A DNA stretch of 64,000 bases from Streptomyces chromofuscus (GTDB lineage Bacteria; Actinomycetota; Actinomycetes; Streptomycetales; Streptomycetaceae): contig NZ_CP063374.1 of NCBI RefSeq assembly GCF_015160875.1, positions 7,381,501 to 7,445,500 on the forward strand. Direction: 5' to 3'. The notes under the pieces were generated by a model. It was given only the letters and a program-made list of their open reading frames with translations, searched no databases and had not been told where the DNA came from. Positions 8,707 through 17,352 of the stretch are shown piece after piece (position 1 is the stretch's first letter; the number at the start of each line of letters is the position of its first letter). The position numbers and the translations under genes are program-made.

Positions 8707-8712
8707 GGGTAC
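8707..8712 (+). promoter_or_regulatory. SigB-like -10 (GGGTAC) for the flavodoxin-like gene
   Basis: GGGTAC lies 11 bases before the ATG at 8724; a GACT 15 bases upstream (8688-8691) fits the loose GnnT -35. The spacing predicts a leaderless or nearly leaderless transcript. Confidence 0.5.
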
Positions 8713-8723
8713 CCCTGCACCTC

Positions 8724-9332
8724 ATGAAGGCATTGGTGATCAACTGCACACTCAAACCGTCCCCCGAGCGGTCCAACACCGACGCCCTGGCCCGGGTCGT
8801 GGTCGGGCAGTTGGAGAAGGACGGTGTGGACGTCGAGGTACTGCGCGCCGTCGACCTGGACATCGCGCCGGGCGTGAACAGCGAGTCGATGCGCGAGGGC
8901 GACGCCTGGCCGGGCGTCCACGACAAGCTGCTGCGGTCGGAGATCCTCGTGCTCGCCTCGCCGACCTGGCTGGGCCGGCCGTCGTCCGTCGCCCAGCGGG
9001 TGCTGGAGCGGATGGACGCGATGCTGTCCGAGACCGACGACGACGAAAGGCCCGTCGCCTACAACCGGGTCGCCGGGGTGGTCGTCACCGGCAACGAGGA
9101 CGGCGCCCACCACGTCATCAGCGAGATCTCGGGCGCTCTCGCCGACATCGGCTACACGATCCCCGGCCAGGCCTGGACCTACTGGCACCTCGGCCCGGGA
9201 CCCGGCCCGGACTACCTCGACGAGGAACGCGGCCGCGACTGGTCGCACCGCACGGGCCGCGCGATGGCGGCCAACCTGACGGGCGTGGCCCGCGCCCTGG
9301 CCGCCCGTCCCCTGGGGGCGCCGCCCGGGTGA
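8724..9332 (+). CDS. Flavodoxin-like / NADPH-dependent FMN reductase family protein
   Basis: A 202-residue flavodoxin-fold protein. The FMN phosphate loop is INCTLKPSPERSNT (residues 7-20), followed by LASPTWLGRPSSVAQ and GVVVTGNEDGAHHV, all matching the NAD(P)H:quinone/FMN reductase group. It likely transfers electrons to quinones or azo/nitro compounds. There is no ribosome binding site in front of the ATG, in keeping with leaderless expression from the GGGTAC at 8707. Two hairpins follow the stop. Confidence 0.88.
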   Translation: MKALVINCTLKPSPERSNTDALARVVVGQLEKDGVDVEVLRAVDLDIAPGVNSESMREGDAWPGVHDKLLRSEILVLASPTWLGRPSSVAQRVLERMDAMLSETDDDERPVAYNRVAGVVVTGNEDGAHHVISEISGALADIGYTIPGQAWTYWHLGPGPGPDYLDEERGRDWSHRTGRAMAANLTGVARALAARPLGAPPG

Positions 9333-9479
9333 GGCACGCGAGAGGGCGCACCCGGGCGGCCGGTCCGCCGTCCGCTCCCGGTGAGCCGGGCGCCCGTACG
9401 CCGTGACCTCGTATTCCGGCAGGTCGCACGCTCGGCCCCCGGCGCGCTCGTGGCACCAGCCGGCACGTCACCAGCAGCG

Positions 9480-9512
9480 GGGCCCGTCCCGCGGTGCGCT
9501 CGGGACGGGCCC
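9480..9512. terminator. Hairpin terminator (12-bp perfect stem)
   Basis: GGGCCCGTCCCG at 9480-9491 pairs perfectly with 9501-9512 across a 9-base loop. It lies between convergent genes. Confidence 0.7.
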
Positions 9513-9527
9513 TGCCGCTGTCCGGCG

Positions 9528-9560
9528 CCCGGGGCGGCGGCCGGTGGTGGCCGCCCCGGG
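9528..9560. terminator. Second hairpin, opposing gene side
   Basis: CCCGGGGCGGC at 9528-9538 pairs perfectly with 9550-9560. It lies eight bases beyond the stop of the minus-strand gene at 9568-9759. Confidence 0.6.
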
Positions 9561-9567
9561 CTGCTCG

Positions 9568-9759
9568 TCAGTCCCCCTGGGACTGCTCCTGCGCTCCCGT
9601 GTTGGGCGTGATCGCCTCGCCGGCCTCTCCGCGGTGCCGGCGTTCCTCGGGTGACTCCTCGGTGCGCCGCTCGGCGTCCCGGATCTCGCGCAGGACCTCC
9701 TCGCCGGCCATCTCGGCGTGCTCCTCGGGGTGCTTGCCGTCCTGGCTGTGCCGGGTCAC
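9568..9759 (-). CDS. Small, highly charged hypothetical protein
   Basis: Sixty-three residues, rich in Glu, Arg and His and without hydrophobic segments (e.g. EMAGEEVLREIRDAERR). Start is GTG with AAAGGAACC upstream. It follows the Ppx/GppA gene by 25 bases on the same strand and ends at a hairpin, so it is probably the last gene of that transcript. I do not recognise a family; it looks disordered or helical. Confidence 0.6.
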   Translation of the reverse strand: MTRHSQDGKHPEEHAEMAGEEVLREIRDAERRTEESPEERRHRGEAGEAITPNTGAQEQSQGD

Positions 9760-9784
9760 GGTGGTTCCTTTCTGCAGTCGGCGG

Positions 9785-10792
9785 TCAGGACGTGGCGGAC
9801 GCGATCCGCAGCGGCACCGGGTCCGGCGGCGCGACGTCCTCGCTGAGCCGGGAGACCTCCGCCCACCAGGTCGCGCCCTCTTCGATGTGCCGCAGCAGCA
9901 CTCCCTCGCGGATTGCCCACGGGCACACGGTCACCGTCTTCAGACCGGTCACCTTCATCGCCGTGTGCCCGATCACCGCTCCGGCGAGGCTCTGCGCGGC
10001 GCGTGGCGCGGAGATGCCCGGCAGCAACGCCCGCTCGCCGGCGGGCAGCACGGCCAGCCGGCTGATCGCCGTCCTCAGGTCGGCGCGTCTCAGCCGGCGT
10101 TCGGCGAAGGGCCCGTACCGCCCCGGCAGGGCACCGCACAGCCGGCCCAGCTGCTGGAAGGTCCGCGAGGTGACCACTGCCGAACGCGGCCCCTCCCAGC
10201 GGATCCGCGCGCCGACGTCCCGCAGTTGGTGCCGCACCTTGCGGCGCAGCGCGCGTACTTGCTCCGGCGACGGCGGATCCTGCTCCGCGAAGAACTCGTG
10301 GGTCAGCCGACCCGCGCCCAGCGGCAGCGAGGCGACGAAGTCCGGCAACCGTCCCCGTCCGAAGGCCACTTCGAGCGACCCGCCGCCGATGTCCAGCAGC
10401 GCCATGGGCCCGGACCGCCACCCCATCCAGCGTCGCGCACCGAGGAACGTCAGCTCGGCCTCCACCTCACCGGGCAGGGTGCACAGGTTCACTCCGGTCC
10501 GGGCGCGGACCGTGCGCAGCACCTCCAGCCGGTTCGGGGCGTTGCGCACCACCGCCGTGGCGAAGGCCAGCGGAACGTCCGCGCCCCACTGCGCGGACGT
10601 ACGGCTCGCCGCGGCGACCGCGTCCACCAGCCGTTCGACGGCCTCCTCGGGGACCTCGCCCCCGGGCTTGACGTCCTGGGACAGCCGCAGCCGCCACTTG
10701 GCGGTGTGAACCGGCAGCGGCACCCCGCCCTCGGCATCCGCCACCACCAGCCGGACCGTGTTCGACCCCACATCCACCACGCTGATTCGCAT
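9785..10792 (-). CDS. Ppx/GppA family phosphatase
   Basis: The 335-residue protein has the ASKHA-fold phosphate-1 loop VVDVGSNTVRLVV (residues 5-17) and the second loop LLDIGGGSLEVAF, as in exopolyphosphatase and pppGpp phosphohydrolase. At this length it lacks the C-terminal HD domain of the E. coli enzymes and matches the short actinobacterial type. Polyphosphate or (p)ppGpp is the likely substrate, linking it to starvation and stress. GGGTAC lies 10 bases before the ATG. The small charged protein follows. Confidence 0.9.
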   Translation of the reverse strand: MRISVVDVGSNTVRLVVADAEGGVPLPVHTAKWRLRLSQDVKPGGEVPEEAVERLVDAVAAASRTSAQWGADVPLAFATAVVRNAPNRLEVLRTVRARTGVNLCTLPGEVEAELTFLGARRWMGWRSGPMALLDIGGGSLEVAFGRGRLPDFVASLPLGAGRLTHEFFAEQDPPSPEQVRALRRKVRHQLRDVGARIRWEGPRSAVVTSRTFQQLGRLCGALPGRYGPFAERRLRRADLRTAISRLAVLPAGERALLPGISAPRAAQSLAGAVIGHTAMKVTGLKTVTVCPWAIREGVLLRHIEEGATWWAEVSRLSEDVAPPDPVPLRIASATS

Positions 10793-10802
10793 GGCCTGGC
10801 GG

Positions 10803-10808
10803 GTACCC
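10803..10808 (-). promoter_or_regulatory. SigB-like -10 (GGGTAC) for the Ppx/GppA gene
   Basis: GGGTAC on the minus strand, 10 bases from the ATG at 10792; it is part of the palindrome GGGTACCC. A GTTG 15 bases upstream is a partial -35. Confidence 0.45.
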
Positions 10809-10978
10809 GGTTCGGACCCCCTTCAACGGCCTCAACACCCGTGCGCCGCCCGATGTGCGTCAACGCGCCGGAGGTGCCACCGTCTCCCTGCGGACGGCGC
10901 CGCATGGTCCGACCGGCCGGCCCCGCGACCGGCACGTGGGCGGCCGGTCCGCGGTGGGCCGCGCGTGGCACATGTGGA

Positions 10979-11281
10979 TCACTCGCGCGGCGTCCGCGTC
11001 ACGAACAGCGTCCAGCGCCAGTCGAGCACGTCGGTGAGGACGCCGCCGAGCAGCAGGCCCACCGCGCCGCCCGCGCCGGCGATCGCGCCGTGGACGCCGA
11101 AGGCCCGGGCCCGTTCGCGTGCCTCGGTGAACGTCGTGTTCAGCAGCGACAGCGCGGCGGGCGCCGACAGCGCGCCGAAGGGGTCGGCCTGTGCGGAGGG
11201 CAGGGCGATGTTCACGATGGTGGCGTCCAGCACCACCATCAGCTGCGCGAGGGCGACGACCGCGAGGGTCCACCAGCGCTT
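10979..11281 (-). pseudogene. DHA2-type MFS efflux pump remnant with internal deletion
   Basis: The frame reads KRWWTLAVVALAQLMVVLDA (first membrane helix of EmrB/QacA-type pumps), TIVNIALPSAQAD, then jumps straight to APAALSLLNTTFTEARERAR and GGAVGLLLGGVLTDVLDWRW, which belong to helices 4-6. About 65 residues between helix 1 and helix 4 are missing in frame, and the protein stops after 100 residues instead of about 500. It cannot transport. It lies beside the bacteriocin-export operon and marks a deletion scar. Confidence 0.75.
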
Positions 11282-11416
11282 GGCGGGTACCGGCGCGCGG
11301 GGAGCGCTTCGAGGGACCGCACGCGGGGTCCGACGTGCCCTGGAAGGCCTTCCACCAGGGCTGCGTCGACGCGGGCGTCCCATCCGGGGCGCCGATCCCC
11401 GGACAGGGCTGACCGG

Positions 11417-14233
11417 TCACGCCAACTGCCGCCGCACCAGCTCGTGCAGCCGGCCGCCGGTGTCCGCCAGCAGCTGCGCCGGCGGCCCCTGCTGGGCGAC
11501 CTTGCCGTCCTCCATGACGATGACGCGGTCGGCGTCGAGCACCGTCGACAGGCGGTGGGCGATGACGATGCGGGTCGCGTTGAGGGCCTTGGTGCTCTCG
11601 ATGACCTTGCGCTGCGTCTCGTTGTCGAGGGCGCTGGTGGCCTCGTCGAAGAAGAGGATGCGCGGCCGGCGGATCAGCGCCTGGGCGATCATCAGCCGCT
11701 GCCGCTGGCCGCCGGAGATCGCCCCGTTGCCCGCGACGATCGTGTGCAGCCCCATCGGCATCCGCCGGATGTCCTCGGCGAGGCCCGCCATCTCGGCCGC
11801 CGCCATCGCCTCCTCCGGCGTGTACGGCTCCGTGCCGCAGATGACGTCCAGCATCGAGCCGGTGAACGGCTGCGCGTGCTGGAGCACCACGCCGCACTGC
11901 CGCCGTACGGCGGACTGGTCGAGCGCGGCCAGGTCCTGACCGTCGTACAGCACGCTGCCGGAGACCGGCTTGTCGAAGCCGATCAGCAGCCGCAGCAGCG
12001 TCGACTTGCCGCAGCCGGACGGCCCGACGACCGCGACGAACTCTCCCGGCCGCACCTCGAACGACACGTCGTCCAGGACCAGCGGTCCGTCGTCGGAGTA
12101 CCGGAACGACAGCCGCCGCGCCTCCACGGCCCCGGTCAGCGGCCCCGGCCGGGTGCTCGCCGTGCGCACCTCCGGCGTCGCCCGGAGCACCGGCTTGATC
12201 TCCTCGTACAGCGGCAGCGCGGCCACCAGCGACACCAACGCGCCGGTGATCTGGGTGACCGAGGTGAGCAGCATCGTCACCGACGTGTTGAAGGCGAGGA
12301 AGTCGGCGGCGGACATCGAGCCCTTGGCCGGGCCCGCGAGCAGCATGAACATCAGCAGCGAGCACAGCGGCAGATAGATCGCGCCGAGTACCGTGGTGAG
12401 GTTCTTGATCCGGCCGAGGCGCTGCTGGAGCTCGCGGCTGCGCGCGAACTGGCCCGCCCAGGCGGCGTACGCGTAGTTCTCGGCCGCCGCGACCCGCAGC
12501 TTGGGCAGGCCGCGCAGCGTCTGGAACGCCTGGTTGTTGAGCTTGTTGGTGAGCACCGTCAGGCGTCGCTGCCAGCGCACCTGCCACAGCCCGAGGCCGA
12601 GGAAGACACCGGCGACGACGACGAGCATGCCCATGGCGGCCAGCGCCATCGGGACGCTGAACCACAGCAGCAGCCCCAGGTTCATGGCCCCGACGGTCAC
12701 CGACTGGGCGACGGTGGGGCCGACTCCCGCGAGCAGCCTGCGGATCGCGCTGATGCCCATGGCCGCGCCGGCCAGCTCACCCGTGGAGCGACCGGTGAAG
12801 AATTTCGTCGGCAGCCTGAGCAGCCGGTCCCACACGGCCGGCTGGAGCGTCGCCTCGATACGGCCCTCCAGGCGCAGGATCGTCATGTTCTGCAGCAGCA
12901 TGAAGGCCGCCGCGACGACACTGCTGACCATCACGGCCAGGCAGACCTGCGCGATCAGCCCCGCCTGCGCCTTAGGCACGAACTCACCCAGCACCTTGCC
13001 GGTCGCGAGGGGCACCAGGGCGCCGATCGCCACCGTCACCAGCCCGCTGAGCACCAGCCCGGTCACATCGCCGCGCGTGCCGCGCATGCAGAACCGCAGC
13101 AGTCCCAGCGGACCCAGCGGGCGTTCGGGCAGCGGCCGGTAGAACATCACCGCGCGCGGCTCGAACTCCGGCGCGTTGGCCTTCTCGATCGGCGTCTCGC
13201 GTCCGGTCGCCGGGTGCACCGCCACATAGCCGCCGCGCCGCCACAGCAGCGCGACCGGCGCTCCCGACAGCGCCCGCCGGCCCACCAACGGGCCCACGTT
13301 GTCGCGCCACCAGCCGCCGACCAGCCGTACCGCGCGGGTACGGACGCGCGAGGCCAGCGCGATGCGCTCCACCGGGTCGAGACGGTCGCTCTCGGCCCCG
13401 TCGTGCCCGGGGTCGGCGAGCCGGATCCCGGCCGCGGCGGCGACCAGCTTGCACGCGGCGTACGTGGCGTCCGCGTCGGCGGCGGTGGTGCGCCGGTCGG
13501 AGGTCCTGCCGATCGCCGCGAGCAGCGTCCGGTCGGCCTGCGCGCGGACCTGCTCACCGGCCTTGATTCCGGCGGCCGTACGCGTCTCGTGGGTGCGCTC
13601 CAGCTGTTCGATCCAGCGGTCCAACGTGGTCAGCAGGCGGTACTGCTGGTCGACCATGGTCTGCCACAGGGCCGGGTCCATCAGCAGGTCGGCGGCGGCC
13701 TCCGCGCCGTACAGCGAGCCGTACTGGACGCTGCCGGGCGGTACGTGCATCCAGAACACGTCGTCGTCGGTCATCTCGGCGGCCCGCTCACCGGCCGTCG
13801 GCGCCTGGAAGAGGATCGACAGGCCGCGCCCGACACCGAGCGCGAGGGCGTACTCCAGCGGGCTCGTCGTGGGCGGCACGTACTGGGGGTTGCCGTACTC
13901 GTCGTACGACCACGTCTGCGTCTGCGCCGGCTGGTACAGCTCGCGCAGCCCGATGCGGTGGACGACGCAGTCCCTGACCGGGCGGGCGATCAGCGTGTGC
14001 TGCGGGCCCGCGACCGGGCCGAGCAGCAGCGAGCCCGCCTCCAGCCGGCCGAGGTGGTGCCAGTGGCCCTGCTGGGCGGCGTCCACCGCGAACAGGTCCA
14101 GGGCACCTGCCGCGACGAGCCACAGCACCTGCGGCCCCTCCAGGTCCAGGCGGCTGAACCCGGCGCAGTCGACGGGCGTGCCCACCTGGCCGAGTGCCGC
14201 GAGGACGTAGTCGTCGCCGTGCACGGCTCTCAT
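11417..14233 (-). CDS. NHLP-type bacteriocin export ABC transporter, permease/ATPase subunit (ABC2)
   Basis: A 938-residue membrane protein. The first 380 residues form a soluble region that begins like a cyclic-nucleotide-binding fold, then come about six membrane helices (about 385-660) and an ATPase domain: Walker A GPSGCGKST (near 739), signature ISGGQRQR, Walker B RILFFDEATSALD (near 859) and the H-loop IAHRLST. This arrangement, without a C39 peptidase, is that of the NHLM/NHLP 'ABC2' subunit, which pairs with a peptidase-containing ABC1. The ATG follows the ABC1 stop by a single base (TGAGATG), so translation is coupled. The pair should form the inner-membrane pump for the peptide at 17353-17568. 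Confidence 0.93.
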   Translation of the reverse strand: MRAVHGDDYVLAALGQVGTPVDCAGFSRLDLEGPQVLWLVAAGALDLFAVDAAQQGHWHHLGRLEAGSLLLGPVAGPQHTLIARPVRDCVVHRIGLRELYQPAQTQTWSYDEYGNPQYVPPTTSPLEYALALGVGRGLSILFQAPTAGERAAEMTDDDVFWMHVPPGSVQYGSLYGAEAAADLLMDPALWQTMVDQQYRLLTTLDRWIEQLERTHETRTAAGIKAGEQVRAQADRTLLAAIGRTSDRRTTAADADATYAACKLVAAAAGIRLADPGHDGAESDRLDPVERIALASRVRTRAVRLVGGWWRDNVGPLVGRRALSGAPVALLWRRGGYVAVHPATGRETPIEKANAPEFEPRAVMFYRPLPERPLGPLGLLRFCMRGTRGDVTGLVLSGLVTVAIGALVPLATGKVLGEFVPKAQAGLIAQVCLAVMVSSVVAAAFMLLQNMTILRLEGRIEATLQPAVWDRLLRLPTKFFTGRSTGELAGAAMGISAIRRLLAGVGPTVAQSVTVGAMNLGLLLWFSVPMALAAMGMLVVVAGVFLGLGLWQVRWQRRLTVLTNKLNNQAFQTLRGLPKLRVAAAENYAYAAWAGQFARSRELQQRLGRIKNLTTVLGAIYLPLCSLLMFMLLAGPAKGSMSAADFLAFNTSVTMLLTSVTQITGALVSLVAALPLYEEIKPVLRATPEVRTASTRPGPLTGAVEARRLSFRYSDDGPLVLDDVSFEVRPGEFVAVVGPSGCGKSTLLRLLIGFDKPVSGSVLYDGQDLAALDQSAVRRQCGVVLQHAQPFTGSMLDVICGTEPYTPEEAMAAAEMAGLAEDIRRMPMGLHTIVAGNGAISGGQRQRLMIAQALIRRPRILFFDEATSALDNETQRKVIESTKALNATRIVIAHRLSTVLDADRVIVMEDGKVAQQGPPAQLLADTGGRLHELVRRQLA

Positions 14234-14234
14234 C

Positions 14235-16457
14235 TCACCGCTCCCTGACCAGCGCCGCGTACGCGCCGCCGCGCGCCACCAGCTCGTCGTGCCGGCCGCG
14301 CTCCACGATCGTGCCGTGCTGCAGCACGACGATCTCGTCGCTGTCGCGCACGGTGCTGAGCCGGTGCGCGATCACCACGCAGGCGCAGCCGCGCCGGCGC
14401 AGGTTGTCCATCACGACCAGCTCGGTCTCGGCGTCGAGTGCGCTGGTCACCTCGTCCAGGACCAAGATGCTCGGCCGGCGCACCAAGGCCCGGGCGATCT
14501 CCAGGCGTTGGCGCTGCCCGCCCGAGAAGTTGCGGCCGTCCTGTTCGACCCTGCTGTGGATGCCGCCGGGGCGGCGCATCACGACGTCGTACAGGGCCGC
14601 GTCCCGCAGCGCCTCCACCACCGCCTCGTCCGGGACGGACGGGTCCCACAGCGCCACGTTGTCCCGGATCGAGCCCTCGAACAGGAACACGTCCTGGTCG
14701 ACGAAGGAGACGGAGGCCGCGAGCGCGCCACGCGGGATGTCCTCCAAGCGCAGCCCGTCGATGCGGATCACGCCCTCCCACGGCGTGTACAGGCCCGAGA
14801 TCAGCCGGGAGACGGTCGACTTGCCGCTGCCCGAGCCGCCGACGAGCGCGACCTGCCGACCCGGTCCCACGGTCAGGTCGAAGCCGCTGAGCAGGGGTTT
14901 GTCGAGAGGGCTGTAGCCGAAGGTGATGTTCTCCAGCTCGACGTGGCCGTGCAGCCGGCGGGTGGAGTCGCCGCCCGCGCGGTCGTACAGCGGGTCGGTG
15001 CGGAAGTTCTCCACGTCCTTCAGGCGGGCCACGTCCGCCGCGAAGTCCTGGATGCGGCCCGCGACGCCGTTGAGCCGGGTCAGCGGGGCGGTGAAGCGGG
15101 TGACCAGCGCCTGGAAGGCGACCAGCAGGCCGACGGAGAGGTGACCCTCGATTGCGCGCATGCCGCCGATCCACAGGATCAGCGCGCTGTTCAGAGTGGC
15201 GAGCGTCGGCGCCACCACGCCCAGCCAGGCGCTCGGCACGCCGAGCCGCTGCTGCTCCTCCAGCGTGGTGGCGTGCTGTCCGGCCCACTTGCGGAAGTAG
15301 CCTTCCTCGCCGCCGGTCGCCTTCATCGTCTCGATCAGCTGAAGACCCGTGTACGCCGTGTTCGTGAGCCGGGCGTTGTCCGCGCGCAGCTTCGCGGTAC
15401 GGGTCGCGCGCAGCCGGATGACCACCCGCATGGCGACGATGTTCAGCAGCGCCACGCCGATGCCGACGAACGTGAGCTGCGGGTCGTAGGTGTAGAGGAG
15501 CACGGCGTACAGCACCACGACCACCGCGTCGACGCCCGCCGCCGCGAGGTCGCGGGCCAGCGTCTCGGCCACCGCGTCGTTGGACTGCAGGCGCTGCACC
15601 AGGTCGGCCGGGCTGCGCTGGGAGAAGAAGGTGACCGGCAGGCGCAGCAGATGGCGCAGGAAGCGGGCGCTGGACAGGGTCGAGGAGATGATGCGGCCGT
15701 GGTGCAGGTTGGCCTGTTGCAGCCAGGTCAGCACCAGCGTGAGCAGCACGCACGCGCCCATGGACGCGAACAGCACGTCCAGCAGGGAGGTCTGCCCGCC
15801 GATCAGGAACATGTCGATGTACGTCCGGCTGAGCGCGGGCACGGCCGCGCCGACCACGACCAGCAGCAGGCTGGCCAGCACGGCGGCGGGCATCGTGCCG
15901 GCGGTGCCGCGCAGCCGGGCGGGCATCGCGCCCCACACTCCGGGCTTGCGTCCGCCGCGCGTGAAGTCGTCGCCCGGCTCCATGGTGAGGACGACGCCGG
16001 TGAAGCTGCCGTCGAAGTCCTCCATCGGCACGAAGCGCCGGCCCTTGGCGGGGTCGTTGACGAACACGCCCCGGCGGCCGAAGCGGCGGCCCATGCCGTC
16101 GTAGACGACGTAGTGGTTGAACTCCCAGAACAGGACGGCCGGCGCCTTCACGTCGGCGAGGGCGGCCAGGTCCATCTGCATGCCCTTGGCGGTCAGGCCG
16201 TAACCGCGCGCCGCCTTCAGCAGGTTGCCGGCGCGCGAGCCGTCGCGGGAGACGCCGCAGGCGATGCGCAGCTCCTCCAGCGGGACGTGCTTGCCGTAGT
16301 GGCCGAGCACCATCGCGAGGGTGGCGGCGCCGCACTCGACGGCCTCCATCTGGAGCACGGTGGGCGTGCGGACGATCTTGCGGCGGCTCTTGGGCACGGT
16401 GCGCCTGGGCGGGGCGGCCCGGCGCCGGCCCCGGGTCTGGGGTGCGGCGGTGGTCAC
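14235..16457 (-). CDS. C39 peptidase-containing ABC transporter (NHLP ABC1)
   Basis: 740 residues. The N-terminal C39 cysteine peptidase has VECGAATLAM (Cys42), NHYVVYDG (catalytic His near 105) and VFVNDPAKG (Asp), so all three catalytic residues are present. Six membrane helices follow (about 165-460), then the ATPase with GGSGSGKST (near 542), SGGQRQRLEIARAL and SILVLDEVTSALD. The peptidase cleaves after Gly-Gly in a leader peptide during export, which fits the precursor upstream. The GTG at 16457 overlaps the adaptor stop as GTGA; a longer frame to 16559 would lie wholly inside the adaptor gene and was rejected. Confidence 0.94.
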   Translation of the reverse strand: MTTAAPQTRGRRRAAPPRRTVPKSRRKIVRTPTVLQMEAVECGAATLAMVLGHYGKHVPLEELRIACGVSRDGSRAGNLLKAARGYGLTAKGMQMDLAALADVKAPAVLFWEFNHYVVYDGMGRRFGRRGVFVNDPAKGRRFVPMEDFDGSFTGVVLTMEPGDDFTRGGRKPGVWGAMPARLRGTAGTMPAAVLASLLLVVVGAAVPALSRTYIDMFLIGGQTSLLDVLFASMGACVLLTLVLTWLQQANLHHGRIISSTLSSARFLRHLLRLPVTFFSQRSPADLVQRLQSNDAVAETLARDLAAAGVDAVVVVLYAVLLYTYDPQLTFVGIGVALLNIVAMRVVIRLRATRTAKLRADNARLTNTAYTGLQLIETMKATGGEEGYFRKWAGQHATTLEEQQRLGVPSAWLGVVAPTLATLNSALILWIGGMRAIEGHLSVGLLVAFQALVTRFTAPLTRLNGVAGRIQDFAADVARLKDVENFRTDPLYDRAGGDSTRRLHGHVELENITFGYSPLDKPLLSGFDLTVGPGRQVALVGGSGSGKSTVSRLISGLYTPWEGVIRIDGLRLEDIPRGALAASVSFVDQDVFLFEGSIRDNVALWDPSVPDEAVVEALRDAALYDVVMRRPGGIHSRVEQDGRNFSGGQRQRLEIARALVRRPSILVLDEVTSALDAETELVVMDNLRRRGCACVVIAHRLSTVRDSDEIVVLQHGTIVERGRHDELVARGGAYAALVRER

Positions 16458-17260
16458 GGCAGCAGCCAATCGACGGGACGCTGGTCGGCCAGCCGGATCG
16501 AGCCCGTGGCCGTCGTCATGGAGGTGAGGGGGAACGGCGGTCCGTCCGCAGACGACCACGTGTAGCCGCTCTCGGTCCGCGACGACCGGTCGAGGCGGAC
16601 CAGTACGGCAACCGGGCGGCCGTCCTTGGTGAACTGCTCGCCGAGCTGGCTGTCACCGAGGAACGCGGCGATCTCCTGCGGGGACTGCGGGGCGCGGTCC
16701 ACGAACTCCACATGGCCGCGCAGCACGCCGTACTCCTGGGTCGGGACCGTCTGCACGGTCAGGTCCACGGCCGCGTTCGCGGGGATGGACCCGGCGTTCT
16801 CGGCGGGCACGTACACCGTCGCGTACAGCGGGTCGTCCGCGTCGGCGACCTTCTCGACGACGGCGACGTTCGCGCCGGTGGCGATGATCTGGCCGATCGT
16901 GGCGGCGAGCGCGGTGAGGCGGCCGGCGGCGAGCGTGCGCACCACGGTCTCGCCCTCCTCCGTACGGACCTTCAGCACGGGGGAGTTCGCGGGCAGCCGC
17001 TCGCCCTCCTCGGCGAGGATCGCGGTGACCTGGCCCGCGACGGGGCTCTGCAGGACGTAACTGCCCTCGCCGTGCGTGAGGACGGCGGGCGCGCTCACCG
17101 TGGAGGTCACCGAGCCGGTCACGGCCCACACGGACGCGGCGGCCATCGCGACCACGGTCACGGACAGCACGAGCCACCCCTGGGGGCGGGCGAGGCGGAC
17201 CGGGAGGTCGAGTTCCTCCGGCGACTGGAGCTTGGCGAGGGCCTGTTGGCGGAACTGCAC
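16454..17260 (-). CDS. HlyD-type membrane-fusion adaptor of the NHLP export system
   Basis: A 268-residue protein with one N-terminal membrane helix (WLVLSVTVVAMAAASVWAVT, about 28-47) and a biotinyl-lipoyl-like region around VLQSPVAGQVTAILAEEGE and GETVVRTLAAGRLTALAAT. In Gram-positive bacteria such adaptors join the exporter on the outer face of the membrane. I start at the GTG at 17260 because GAGGGA lies six bases upstream; the frame is open for 12 more codons. It is the second gene of the operon, 92 bases after the precursor gene, with a hairpin in that gap. Confidence 0.9.
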   Translation of the reverse strand: MQFRQQALAKLQSPEELDLPVRLARPQGWLVLSVTVVAMAAASVWAVTGSVTSTVSAPAVLTHGEGSYVLQSPVAGQVTAILAEEGERLPANSPVLKVRTEEGETVVRTLAAGRLTALAATIGQIIATGANVAVVEKVADADDPLYATVYVPAENAGSIPANAAVDLTVQTVPTQEYGVLRGHVEFVDRAPQSPQEIAAFLGDSQLGEQFTKDGRPVAVLVRLDRSSRTESGYTWSSADGPPFPLTSMTTATGSIRLADQRPVDWLLP

Positions 17261-17301
17261 GGAATTTCCCTCACCGGGTGGACTGGGTGACGGCATCCGA
17301 A

Positions 17302-17334
17302 GAGCCCCGGAACCGGGTGGCGGCTCCGGGACTC
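17302..17334. terminator. Intercistronic hairpin between precursor and transport genes
   Basis: GAGCCCCGGA (17302-17311) pairs with TCCGGGACTC (17325-17334), 9 of 10 bases, 13-base loop. It falls between the precursor stop and the adaptor start. A partial terminator or RNA stabiliser here would yield more precursor than transporter message. Confidence 0.5.
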
Positions 17335-17352
17335 AGCGGAACTGGTGAGCGA

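Noticed and set aside
11308..11412. Plus-strand fragment ending WKAFHQGCVDAGVPSGAP
   Set aside because: Looks like a protein tail between the MFS remnant and the ABC2 gene, but I could not assign a family or start; not supportable.
9494..14248. Very long plus-strand open frame (over 1,500 codons) antisense to the Ppx and ABC2 genes
   Set aside because: It is an artefact of high GC: composition is Arg/Gly/Gln/His-rich without domains, and the opposite strand encodes clear conserved proteins.
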